A stretch of DNA of 64,000 nt from Gammaproteobacteria bacterium (GTDB lineage Bacteria > Pseudomonadota > Gammaproteobacteria > Steroidobacterales > Woeseiaceae): assembly GCA_024640305.1 (NCBI GenBank), contig JAHEFG010000010.1, positions 31,523 through 95,522 of the forward strand, in the 5' to 3' direction. Positions 1 through 7,634 of the stretch are shown piece by piece. Numbering within the stretch: position 1 is the stretch's first letter; each line of letters begins with the position of its first letter. The notes under the pieces were generated by a model, which had not been told where the DNA came from, did no database searches, and was given only the letters and a program-made list of their open reading frames with translations. The translations under genes were made by a program, and so were the position numbers.

Positions 1-93
1 GCGAAGCGGATTGTATTGGGCGATTGGTATACCCAGGGTAGCGTCGTGAGGTGGAGCTCAAGAGGGGCAAGCCTCGAAGAGATGCCGCGCTAG
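1..93 (+). CDS. lpxH: LpxH, UDP-2,3-diacylglucosamine pyrophosphatase, 3' end only
   Basis: The open frame from base 1 ends at TAG 91-93 and encodes about 30 residues. They contain R-I-V-L-G-D-W-Y-x-Q-G-S, which resembles the end of LpxH, the lipid A pathway enzyme that cleaves UDP-2,3-diacylglucosamine to lipid X and UMP at the inner membrane. The rest of the gene lies upstream of the window. It converges on miaE, and the tetranucleotide CTAG at 90-93 supplies both stop codons. The call rests on a short C-terminal match, so it is good but not certain. Confidence 0.72.
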   Translation, partial: AKRIVLGDWYTQGSVVRWSSRGASLEEMPR

Positions 94-713
94 ACCGGCT
101 TCCCGGAGTGGAAGCGAAACTGTGGATCAGGATCAGTGATCAACGCCGCTTCGATCGCCTTGAGCTCTTCAAGTCGGCGATCAATAACGTCTTCGCTGAC
201 TCCACATTCCGATTTTGCGAACGCAATATAGTGCTCGAAGTGCCGCGCCTCGGATGCCAGCAAACCGTTGTAAAATTTACCGAGTTTTTCAGGAAGATGC
301 GGCGCCAGCGCCGCGAAGCGCTCACAAGACCGGGCTTCGATCAACGCACCGACCAGTAACATATCCAGCAACCTGAGTGGCTCGTCTTCACGTACAGCTT
401 CACGTAGCTTGCCCGCATAGCGCGACGCTGACTGCCGCTCGAACGCTACGTCCATCTCTTCCATGATCGAGCGTACCTGCTCGAAATGGCGTAACTCCTC
501 GCGGGCAAGTCGCGACATACGCTGTGCCAGCGCGGTGCGATCGGGGTAGCGATACAGAAACCCCAATGCCGTCGACGCCGCCTTCAATTCACAATTTGCG
601 TGGTCGAGCAGCATCTCCGGCACGTGATTCTTCGCCTTGTGCACCCACTCTTTTGGCGTGGCTGTATCGAGAAACTCCGCGATCGCGGCAGGCGTTTCCG
701 ACGTTACACCCAT
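90..713 (-). CDS. miaE: MiaE, tRNA 2-methylthio-N6-isopentenyladenosine hydroxylase
   Basis: This 207-residue protein belongs to the MiaE family. These non-heme diiron enzymes use O2 to hydroxylate the isopentenyl side chain of ms2i6A at position 37 of tRNAs reading U-starting codons. The ferritin-like fold shows the two iron-binding E-x-x-H motifs, E-E-L-R-H near residue 73 and E-A-R-H-F-E-H near residue 157, plus other conserved Glu residues. Length fits the family. Its start lies inside the 3' end of the upstream receiver-kinase gene (10-base overlap), so the two are probably cotranslated. The partner genes miaA and miaB are not in the window. Confidence 0.93.
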   Translation of the reverse strand: MGVTSETPAAIAEFLDTATPKEWVHKAKNHVPEMLLDHANCELKAASTALGFLYRYPDRTALAQRMSRLAREELRHFEQVRSIMEEMDVAFERQSASRYAGKLREAVREDEPLRLLDMLLVGALIEARSCERFAALAPHLPEKLGKFYNGLLASEARHFEHYIAFAKSECGVSEDVIDRRLEELKAIEAALITDPDPQFRFHSGKPV

Positions 714-1909
714 TCCGCGACCTCGCCGGCCGACTGCAGGCGGTCTTCGCGTTTCTTGGCCAACATCATATTGATCAACGCCTGGTATTCGGCGAAGCGC
801 GGTGGCAATAACGGAACAGGCGCTTGCGCATGCAGATAGATAATGCCCATCGCCGTATCTGCCCGAAATGGTTTCTTGCCCGTCAACATTTCGTAGAAAA
901 TGACGCCAAGACTGTATATGTCACTGCGATGATCGATGTTTTCCGCATGACCCTGCTCCGGACTCATGTAATACGGTGTACCAAATATCTCACCTTCATC
1001 CGTCAATTCCATGCGCAGGCGCATGCGTTTGGCCAGCCCGAAATCGATCAGCGCCACGGAATCATCAGATCGCAACATGATGTTGCCCGGTTTGAGGTCA
1101 CGATGCAGGACGCCTACCTCGTGAATTCTTGCCAGTGCGCTCGCGATCTGCTTCAAGTAGCTGACAGCCTGCAATTTACCCAGTCCGGTTGTGAGTTTGT
1201 GCTTCAGGTCACCGCCATCAAGATATTCCATCGCGATGTGTGCGTGATCATCGCCAACGCCGAGATCGTGAATGCGCACGATATTCGGATGATCTATCTC
1301 AGCGATCAGCTCGTACTCCTGCAAGAAACGGTCGAATGCGCCGATGCTGTCGACAATGTCAGGAACCTGCTGCAACACTTTGAGCACTACCTGCTCTCCA
1401 GTCGACTCTCGCTCCGCAAGATAGATGCCTGAGTGGTTCGTCGCGTTGAGCTTCTTGATAAAACGATAGCCGCGTATCAACGGGTGGATGCCGGTTTTTT
1501 CGTCGCCGACAAATAGCGACCCGGTGGATGACGCTCGCCGGCGTGACGCGAGGATATCGCTGAGATGAACCGTTAACGCATTGTGTTTGATGCCGTCGCG
1601 TTCGAAAAAACCGTCGGCACCAGCCCTGAGCGCGGCCGCTTCATCTTCGACTCTGCCAAAATAAACAATTGCCGGAAAATTCGGTGTGCTGCAAAACCGT
1701 CTCAGTATCGCCAACGCGTCCCGGTCACCGGTTTGGTCACCAAGCAGGACTATGTCATTACCGGCGCCAGAAAACTCGTCGGGCAGATAACCTGCCTCGA
1801 CCGGGTCGTATGCGGTGATGGTGGCCTCAGGCCAATGCGTTGTAACGTGATGCATCAACAGGCTGCGGAAATCTGCCTGCCCATCAACAATCATGATCTT
1901 GATACTCAT
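704..1909 (-). CDS. Receiver-like domain fused to a Ser/Thr protein kinase
   Basis: This 401-residue soluble protein has two parts. Residues 1 to about 125 resemble a response-regulator receiver (M-I-V-D-G near the N-terminus, A-x-G-A-D-G-F-F near residue 98). Its usual phosphoacceptor position reads L-L-G-D-Q and the conserved Lys looks replaced by Arg, so it may be a pseudo-receiver. From about residue 150 to the end is a Hanks-type kinase: V-L-K-V-L (ATP Lys), H-R-D-L-K-P-G-N (catalytic loop), I-D-F-G-L-A (Mg-binding DFG) and a Y-Y-M-S-P-E-Q activation segment. There is no membrane segment or PASTA domain. It lies between purF (27-base gap) and miaE. The substrate is unknown. Confidence 0.87.
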   Translation of the reverse strand: MSIKIMIVDGQADFRSLLMHHVTTHWPEATITAYDPVEAGYLPDEFSGAGNDIVLLGDQTGDRDALAILRRFCSTPNFPAIVYFGRVEDEAAALRAGADGFFERDGIKHNALTVHLSDILASRRRASSTGSLFVGDEKTGIHPLIRGYRFIKKLNATNHSGIYLAERESTGEQVVLKVLQQVPDIVDSIGAFDRFLQEYELIAEIDHPNIVRIHDLGVGDDHAHIAMEYLDGGDLKHKLTTGLGKLQAVSYLKQIASALARIHEVGVLHRDLKPGNIMLRSDDSVALIDFGLAKRMRLRMELTDEGEIFGTPYYMSPEQGHAENIDHRSDIYSLGVIFYEMLTGKKPFRADTAMGIIYLHAQAPVPLLPPRFAEYQALINMMLAKKREDRLQSAGEVAEWV

Positions 1910-1936
1910 TGAGTCTTGCCGCAGGCGGGCAACGAC

Positions 1937-3466
1937 CTACATACCAACAGCGGCACCTGCGCGATCGCTGGCCACTGTAAGCCCTTTGCGCTTCGCTTCG
2001 CGACGTTGCTTCGCGCCATCATTTCTGCGCCTTTCGATCTCATGCAGGTACTCATCGGTGACATCCCCTGTCACATATTCGCCGGAGAAGCAGGAAGTAT
2101 CAAACTCGGTTATTGATGAATTGTCGTGCCGCACCGAACGGATGAGGCCGTGCAGATCCTGGTAGATCAATCGATCGGCGCCGATGGCTTTCTCAATCTC
2201 CTCGATCGAGCGCCCATTCGCGATGAGCTCTTTGGCCGCGGGCATGTCGATGCCGTAAACATTGGGGTAGCGCACTGGCGGCGCGGCCGACGCAAAGTAG
2301 ACGCGGCGAGCACCGGCTTCGCGCGCGAGCTTGATGATCTGCCGCGACGTCGTACCGCGCACAATAGAGTCGTCAACAAGAAGTACGTTTTTGTTTCGAA
2401 ACTCGAGGTCGATTGCATTGAGCTTGTGGCGTACCGACTTCGCGCGCTCTTCCTGGCCCGGCATAATGAAGGTACGACCAATATATCGGTTCTTGATGAA
2501 ACCCTCGCGATACTTTACACCCAGGTGATTTGCAACCTGGACAGCCGACGTGCGGCTCGTGCTCGGAATAGGTATTACGACATCGATGTCGTGGTCGGGA
2601 AAATCGCGAATTATCTTACCGGCCAGTTGTTCGCCCATGCGCAGCCGGGCTTTGTACACCGACAAATTATCCAGAATCGAATCGGGTCGCGCGAAATAAA
2701 CAAATTCAAAGATGCATGGCGTGTGCCGAATCTCTTCTCGACTCTCACGACTGTGCAATGTGCCTGCGTTTTCTATGAAAATGGTTTCGCCCGGTTGTAC
2801 ATCGCGCAATCTTTCAAATTGCAAAACGTCGAGCGCTACACTTTCAGACGCGACCATGTAGTCGCTGCCCTCATCGGTCTTGCGCGCACCCAGTACGAGC
2901 GGTCGAATTCCGTTGGGGTCACGAAAAGCCACGATGCCGATACCGATAATCAAGGCGACAACTGCGTAGCCACCGGTACAGCGTTGATGCACGGCCTCAA
3001 CCGCATCGAAAATCTGCTCGGGCGTCGGCCGACCGTTCGCCCGACACTGCAATTCGTGGGCGAAAACGTTGAGCAACACCTCGGAATCGGAACTCGTGCT
3101 CAAGTGACGGCGATCTTCTTTCGTCAGCAGTTCGGCAAGCTCATCGTAGTTCGTCAGGTTACCGTTGTGGCCCAGGCAAATACCGTAAGGCGAATTAACA
3201 TAGAACGGTTGCGCTTCAGATGCGCGCGAGCCGCCGGCCGTCGGGTAACGAATGTGGCCTATGCCGACATTGCCGGTCAGGCGCAACATGTGGCGCTGGC
3301 GAAATACATCTCGAACCAGGCCATTGGCCTTGCGCTGGCGCAAGCCATCCTCGCCCCAGGTAACAATACCCGCGGCATCCTGGCCGCGATGTTGCAACAC
3401 GGTCAGTGCGTCGTAAATGCTCTGATTGACGGGCGAGTGACTGACGATTCCAACGAGGCCGCACAT
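1937..3466 (-). CDS. purF: Amidophosphoribosyltransferase PurF
   Basis: PurF makes 5-phosphoribosylamine from PRPP and glutamine, the first committed step of purine synthesis. The 509-residue chain begins M-C-G-L-V-G-I, so Cys2 is the glutaminase nucleophile exposed after Met removal. The PRPP-binding segment [14 protein letters not shown] lies near residue 365. Length matches E. coli PurF (about 505). It starts 5 bases after cvpA, the classical cvpA-purF arrangement. purL, a later enzyme of the pathway, is also in this window at 47697-51620. Confidence 0.97.
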   Translation of the reverse strand: MCGLVGIVSHSPVNQSIYDALTVLQHRGQDAAGIVTWGEDGLRQRKANGLVRDVFRQRHMLRLTGNVGIGHIRYPTAGGSRASEAQPFYVNSPYGICLGHNGNLTNYDELAELLTKEDRRHLSTSSDSEVLLNVFAHELQCRANGRPTPEQIFDAVEAVHQRCTGGYAVVALIIGIGIVAFRDPNGIRPLVLGARKTDEGSDYMVASESVALDVLQFERLRDVQPGETIFIENAGTLHSRESREEIRHTPCIFEFVYFARPDSILDNLSVYKARLRMGEQLAGKIIRDFPDHDIDVVIPIPSTSRTSAVQVANHLGVKYREGFIKNRYIGRTFIMPGQEERAKSVRHKLNAIDLEFRNKNVLLVDDSIVRGTTSRQIIKLAREAGARRVYFASAAPPVRYPNVYGIDMPAAKELIANGRSIEEIEKAIGADRLIYQDLHGLIRSVRHDNSSITEFDTSCFSGEYVTGDVTDEYLHEIERRRNDGAKQRREAKRKGLTVASDRAGAAVGM

Positions 3467-3471
3467 AGTCT

Positions 3472-4020
3472 CTAGGTCCTTTCGAGTTTCAGTATCTCAG
3501 TGAGAACATTGATATCCATTGTCTGGTCTGCTGCGTCCGGCGTCAGCATTTCGAAACCTTTTGGTCCCATGACCCTTATCCAATCGGCGACGACCTCCAG
3601 TTGGGGAATCAGCCTCGACTCCTGCCACCATTGGTCCACGTCAAACCCGGCAAACTGCCCGCCAATGACGGCCAACGCTGCCAGCAAAATACCGCGAACC
3701 GTGCCAAATAATGCGCCGAAGAATCGATCCATACCGCTCATCACTGACATGCGTACGATTTTCGAGACGCCCCACCCCAGCAGCCCGCCAATAAACAGAA
3801 CGACGACGAATACCAGGAATCGGCCAAACCACATCTGCGATGCCTCGGAGCTGATCCAGTCTTCGGATATGTTTCCGGCCTGCGGCCCGAAGTACATCGC
3901 AGCCCAGATCGCGGCCAGTAGCGCCGCGAAAGATATGGCCTCTTTGACGAATCCACGCATGACACCCACGATCACAGAGATGGAAATTGCGACAGCGATT
4001 AGAATGTCGATGATCGGCAT
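3472..4020 (-). CDS. cvpA: CvpA family inner-membrane protein
   Basis: I chose the start at 4020 (M-P-I-I-D-I-L), which gives 182 residues. The open frame continues upstream, but the extra part is basic, low in sense and overlaps the end of the SPOR-protein region. Four hydrophobic segments are visible (near residues 3-23, 28-46, 65-92 and 105-125), as in CvpA, which is linked to colicin V export and envelope functions. The exact activity is not known. It lies directly before purF, as in most gammaproteobacteria. Confidence 0.9.
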   Translation of the reverse strand: MPIIDILIAVAISISVIVGVMRGFVKEAISFAALLAAIWAAMYFGPQAGNISEDWISSEASQMWFGRFLVFVVVLFIGGLLGWGVSKIVRMSVMSGMDRFFGALFGTVRGILLAALAVIGGQFAGFDVDQWWQESRLIPQLEVVADWIRVMGPKGFEMLTPDAADQTMDINVLTEILKLERT

Positions 4021-4075
4021 CGTAGGTGTCGGTTGCTCGGATGTGATCGGGTGGTTGGCTTGAGAGTCTAACAGA

Positions 4076-4657
4076 TTATGGGTGAGGTACGACCTGGCCT
4101 TTTTGGCCGGCTTTTTGCAGTCGTGCGGCCATCGCCTCCGCACTTTCACGATCTTTTTGCGGCCCTACTCGCACACGATGCAGCTGCCCGGAGCTCGTTG
4201 AGAGCTGGCTCAGGAATGCCGCAAACCCCTGCTTGCGTAACTCTGCCGCAAGCCGCTCCGCGTTTGCCTGGTCGCTGAAGCTGCCAAGCTGCACAGCCCA
4301 CATACCGGTGCTCGAAGCATTGGCCGCCGGCTTTTCGGCTGCGGGCTTCGCCGGTTCCGGCTCCGGGTCTGGTGTTACCGTTTCCGGCTCAGCTTGTTTT
4401 ACGATCGCCTTCGGTGGTGGCTCCTGCTGTTGTTGTGCGGGTGCACTGCCAGCAGCGACCGGCACCGGGTCTTTTCGATCCCGATCCAGCACAACCGTTT
4501 GTGACTTTTGTGCTGCCTGACCAGGCAGCGGCACGCGTTCGCTGACGATCTCGTCACCGCCAGGCGTACCGTCGAGAAACACCGGCACAACCAATACGAC
4601 GACGAGGACCAGTACAGCCGCGCCAATAATTCGTTCTTTCAATGCTCGTTCCATCAT
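4076..4657 (-). CDS. dedD: DedD-like SPOR-domain cell-division protein
   Basis: This 193-residue protein has a short cytoplasmic start (M-M-E-R-A-L-K-E-R), one membrane segment at about residues 10-28, a Pro/Ala/Glu-rich periplasmic linker, and a C-terminal SPOR domain from about residue 115 (W-A-V-Q-L-G-S-F-S, then R-V-R-V-G-P near residue 165). SPOR domains bind denuded septal peptidoglycan, and DedD promotes constriction. The gene sits between folC (2-base gap) and cvpA, the usual dedD place. The symbol rests on that synteny plus the domain layout. Confidence 0.88.
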   Translation of the reverse strand: MMERALKERIIGAAVLVLVVVLVVPVFLDGTPGGDEIVSERVPLPGQAAQKSQTVVLDRDRKDPVPVAAGSAPAQQQQEPPPKAIVKQAEPETVTPDPEPEPAKPAAEKPAANASSTGMWAVQLGSFSDQANAERLAAELRKQGFAAFLSQLSTSSGQLHRVRVGPQKDRESAEAMAARLQKAGQKGQVVPHP

Positions 4658-4659
4658 AA

Positions 4660-5940
4660 TCAGGGTCGCGAGTATAGCTCAGAGAGGACAGGGCCGACGA
4701 CATAGAAAGAGCCCGTCACCAGAATTTGATCATCGTGCGACGCCAGTAACTGCGCCTCCTGTAACGCCTGCTGCGGAGGTCCGGCCGCCAGGCACGCCGA
4801 GCCCGAGATATTGGCGATCTGCCGGGCCAGTTCACCAGCGTCGATGGCTCTCGGACTGTCTGCCGTTGTGGCAATCCAGTGGTCCACATGGCCAAGCAGC
4901 GGGCTGACAATTCCGCTAACGTCCTTGTCATCGAGCACACCAATAACCACCACGGTTTTACCGTCACCCTGCTCCGCTGCAAGTGTCGTCGCCAACGCTG
5001 CTGCAGCTGCTGCATTGTGGGCAACATCCAGCAGGTATCGAGGTGTTCCCTCAATGCGCTGCATGCGTCCTGCGAGACGCAAACCTGACAATGCATCGTT
5101 GACTGTATCTACCTGGAGTAAATCGCTGCGTCCTGCCGCTTTGAGCATCGCGAGGACTGCCGCGGCATTCTCCAGCTGATGATCTCCGGGCAGCGCGGGC
5201 CTTCCCAGGTTCTCAAGTTGCTGCTGCGAATCACTCCACATCCAGCCGTCGCTCCCATGCAGCCAGTCGTAGTCCTGGCCGGCCACCAGCAAGCGCGCCC
5301 GTGTCGCCTGCGCTCGTTCAGCGATTGTTCGTGGCATCTTTCTCGAGCCAAATACGACAGGCTTGCCCCTGCGCATTATCCCGGCCTTTTCCACGGCTAT
5401 CGACTCTGTGTCCTCGCCAAGCCAGGCGCAATGATCCAGCGAAATATTGGTGATAATCCCAGCATCAGGCTCAATGGCATTAACGGCATCGAGCCGTCCA
5501 CCCATGCCGATTTCGAGAATCGCCGTATCCACGTTCGCTTCGGCAAATACGACCATTGCAGCCAGCGTGCCGTACTCGAAGTACGTTAGCGGCACGCTGC
5601 CGCGCAGTGCTTCAATACGTTCGAATGCCGCGACGATTTGTGCATCGCTTGCTTCACGGCCATTAATACGAATACGTTCGTTATAACGGATGATATGGGG
5701 AGAGGTGTAGCTACCGACGCAGGTCTCGTCGTGCCGCAATAGCGCTTCGAGCATCGCCACACAGGAACCTTTGCCGTTAGTGCCAGCCACGTGATACACG
5801 TTCTGCGGCCGTTGCAGCGCGAGTCGCTCGAGAACCTCGTTCACGCGATCCAGACCGAGATCGATCTCACGAGGTGACAGTGTCTCGAGTCGGGCCAGCC
5901 AGTCAGGCAGAGGCAAAGTGGCCGGGCTCATCAGCGGCAT
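4660..5940 (-). CDS. folC: FolC, dihydrofolate / folylpolyglutamate synthase
   Basis: FolC joins glutamate to dihydropteroate and adds further glutamates to tetrahydrofolates. The 426-residue sequence has the Mur-ligase-like ATP loop H-V-A-G-T-N-G-K-G-S near residue 50, the downstream L-E-I-G-M-G-G-R-L-D-A-V-N motif and the D-V-A-H-N-A motif in the C-terminal third. Its ATG shares one base with the accD stop (TAATG), which indicates translational coupling in the accD-folC-dedD-cvpA-purF run. Confidence 0.95.
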   Translation of the reverse strand: MPLMSPATLPLPDWLARLETLSPREIDLGLDRVNEVLERLALQRPQNVYHVAGTNGKGSCVAMLEALLRHDETCVGSYTSPHIIRYNERIRINGREASDAQIVAAFERIEALRGSVPLTYFEYGTLAAMVVFAEANVDTAILEIGMGGRLDAVNAIEPDAGIITNISLDHCAWLGEDTESIAVEKAGIMRRGKPVVFGSRKMPRTIAERAQATRARLLVAGQDYDWLHGSDGWMWSDSQQQLENLGRPALPGDHQLENAAAVLAMLKAAGRSDLLQVDTVNDALSGLRLAGRMQRIEGTPRYLLDVAHNAAAAAALATTLAAEQGDGKTVVVIGVLDDKDVSGIVSPLLGHVDHWIATTADSPRAIDAGELARQIANISGSACLAAGPPQQALQEAQLLASHDDQILVTGSFYVVGPVLSELYSRP

Positions 5941-6806
5941 TACTTCTCGACAGGCGGCGGACGGTGTTCGAACTTCGCCAACAGATCAGCAACCTGGAAA
6001 CGCATTTGGCGACGATCCACGATCATGTCGATCGCGCCGTGATCGAGAAGGAACTCGCTGCGTTGAAAACCTTCAGGCAGCTTCTGCCGGACAGTTTGCT
6101 CGATGACGCGGGGGCCGGCGAAGCCGATTAATGCATTGGGCTCAGCGATATTTACATCGCCGAGCATAGCCAGACTGGCCGATACTCCGCCGGTCGTCGG
6201 ATCGGTAAGAACCGATATGTACGGTACGCGTTTAGCTCCAAGTTGCGCCAGAGCCGCCGATGTCTTGGCCATCTGCAACAGGGAAAACAAGGCCTCCTGC
6301 ATGCGGGCACCGCCGCTGGCGGCAAATGAAATGAGCGGCATTTTATTTTCAGTAGCGTAGTTTGCCGCGCGCGCGAAACGCTCGCCCACAACAGAGCCCA
6401 TGGAACCACCCATAAACCCGAACTCGAATGCGCAGACGACAACGGGACGACCGTGCAGAGTACCTGTCGCAGATACGAGAGCATCTTTTTCGCCGGTTTT
6501 CTTCTGCGCAATTGAGACTCGCTCGCGGTAACGCTTACTGTCGCGAAACTTCAGAGGATCCTGCGGCTCGAGCCCCGCCGACAACTCTTCCTGTGATTGC
6601 GGGTCGAGGAAAAAGTCGAGCCGTTGGCGAGCGCCAATACGCATGTGATGATTGCACTTCGGGCACACATGCAGATTGCGCTCCAGCTCATTTCGATACA
6701 GTTGCGCGTCGCATTTCTGGCACTTGATCCAGACGCCCTCAGGTACCGAGCGCGTGCGATTCTCGGTGCTTATGCGCGAGGGCATTAATTTTTCGAACCA
6801 GCTCAT
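5940..6806 (-). CDS. accD: Acetyl-CoA carboxylase carboxyltransferase subunit beta AccD
   Basis: AccD pairs with AccA to move the carboxyl group from carboxybiotin to acetyl-CoA, giving malonyl-CoA for fatty acid synthesis. The 288-residue protein has the N-terminal four-Cys zinc ribbon (C-Q-K-C then C-P-K-C, residues about 29-51) that is typical of the bacterial beta subunit. It also has the crotonase-like core with [11 protein letters not shown] and S-G-G-A-R-M-Q-E motifs. It follows truA by 9 bases. The trpF gene that sits between truA and accD in pseudomonads is missing. Confidence 0.97.
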   Translation of the reverse strand: MSWFEKLMPSRISTENRTRSVPEGVWIKCQKCDAQLYRNELERNLHVCPKCNHHMRIGARQRLDFFLDPQSQEELSAGLEPQDPLKFRDSKRYRERVSIAQKKTGEKDALVSATGTLHGRPVVVCAFEFGFMGGSMGSVVGERFARAANYATENKMPLISFAASGGARMQEALFSLLQMAKTSAALAQLGAKRVPYISVLTDPTTGGVSASLAMLGDVNIAEPNALIGFAGPRVIEQTVRQKLPEGFQRSEFLLDHGAIDMIVDRRQMRFQVADLLAKFEHRPPPVEK

Positions 6807-6815
6807 AAGCGCATC

Positions 6816-7592
6816 TTATCTCAATTTTGTGTTCGGGTCGGCTGGCAAATCGAACTCTTCAGGATAGGCAACAGAAACCAGGGTCAGGCCATGCGGCGGC
6901 GCGGCGATACCGCCCATTTTTCGGTCCCTGCTCGCCAGTATTTCGGCCGCCCAAGCGGGCAATTCATCGCCCCGCCCTATTGTCACCAACGTACCGGTGA
7001 TGTTACGAACCATATGTTGCAGAAACGCATTTGCCGTCACTTCCAGCTCTATCCACGGGCCCCGTTGGGTGAGAGATATATGCGAAATCTTGCGTACCGC
7101 CGTCGATGCCTGGCAAGCGGCTGCCCGAAACCCAGAGAAGTCGTGTTCACCGAGCAAAAACGTTGCGGCTTCCTGCATCGAGTCCAGGTCGAGAGCATCG
7201 TATACCCACCAGGCACGATTGCGATGCAGCGCCGAGCGTTCGAAGCGATTGAGGATCAGGTAACGATAGCTGCGAGCGACGGCCGAGAATCGCGCATGAA
7301 AGTTGTCACTTACCGGCTGAACCCACGTTACATTGACATCGTCAGGAAGGTTGCTGTTCGCACCCAGCAACCATCCCCGGCTGCTGCGCTCGCTTTTTGT
7401 GTCGAAATGCACAACCTGGCCCGAAGCGTGCACGCCAGTATCCGTTCGACCGGCGCAGATGATCTCGACAGGTTCATTAGCGACTTTGCTGAGTGCCTGT
7501 TCGATGCGCTCCTGTACTCCGACACCTGTACGCTGTCGTTGCCAGCCGTTGTATGCCGTCCCGTCGTACTCGATGCCAAGCGCGATTCGCAT
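6816..7592 (-). CDS. truA: tRNA pseudouridine(38-40) synthase TruA
   Basis: TruA isomerises uridines 38-40 in the anticodon arm of many tRNAs. The 258-residue sequence starts with the family pattern Y-D-G-T-A-Y-N-G-W-Q-R-Q and has C-A-G-R-T-D-T-G-V-H-A with catalytic Asp51. Length is normal (E. coli 270). It follows fimV by 42 bases, as in Pseudomonas, where fimV-truA is a fixed pair. Confidence 0.96.
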   Translation of the reverse strand: MRIALGIEYDGTAYNGWQRQRTGVGVQERIEQALSKVANEPVEIICAGRTDTGVHASGQVVHFDTKSERSSRGWLLGANSNLPDDVNVTWVQPVSDNFHARFSAVARSYRYLILNRFERSALHRNRAWWVYDALDLDSMQEAATFLLGEHDFSGFRAAACQASTAVRKISHISLTQRGPWIELEVTANAFLQHMVRNITGTLVTIGRGDELPAWAAEILASRDRKMGGIAAPPHGLTLVSVAYPEEFDLPADPNTKLR

Positions 7593-7634
7593 GCGGGGAT
7601 AGCGGCCGCCGAGCCTACGGCAGCCTGGGCATTA

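Noticed and set aside
2126..3475. Long plus-strand open frame of about 450 codons opposite purF
   Set aside because: It is the antisense shadow of a full-length, motif-complete purF and has no family features.
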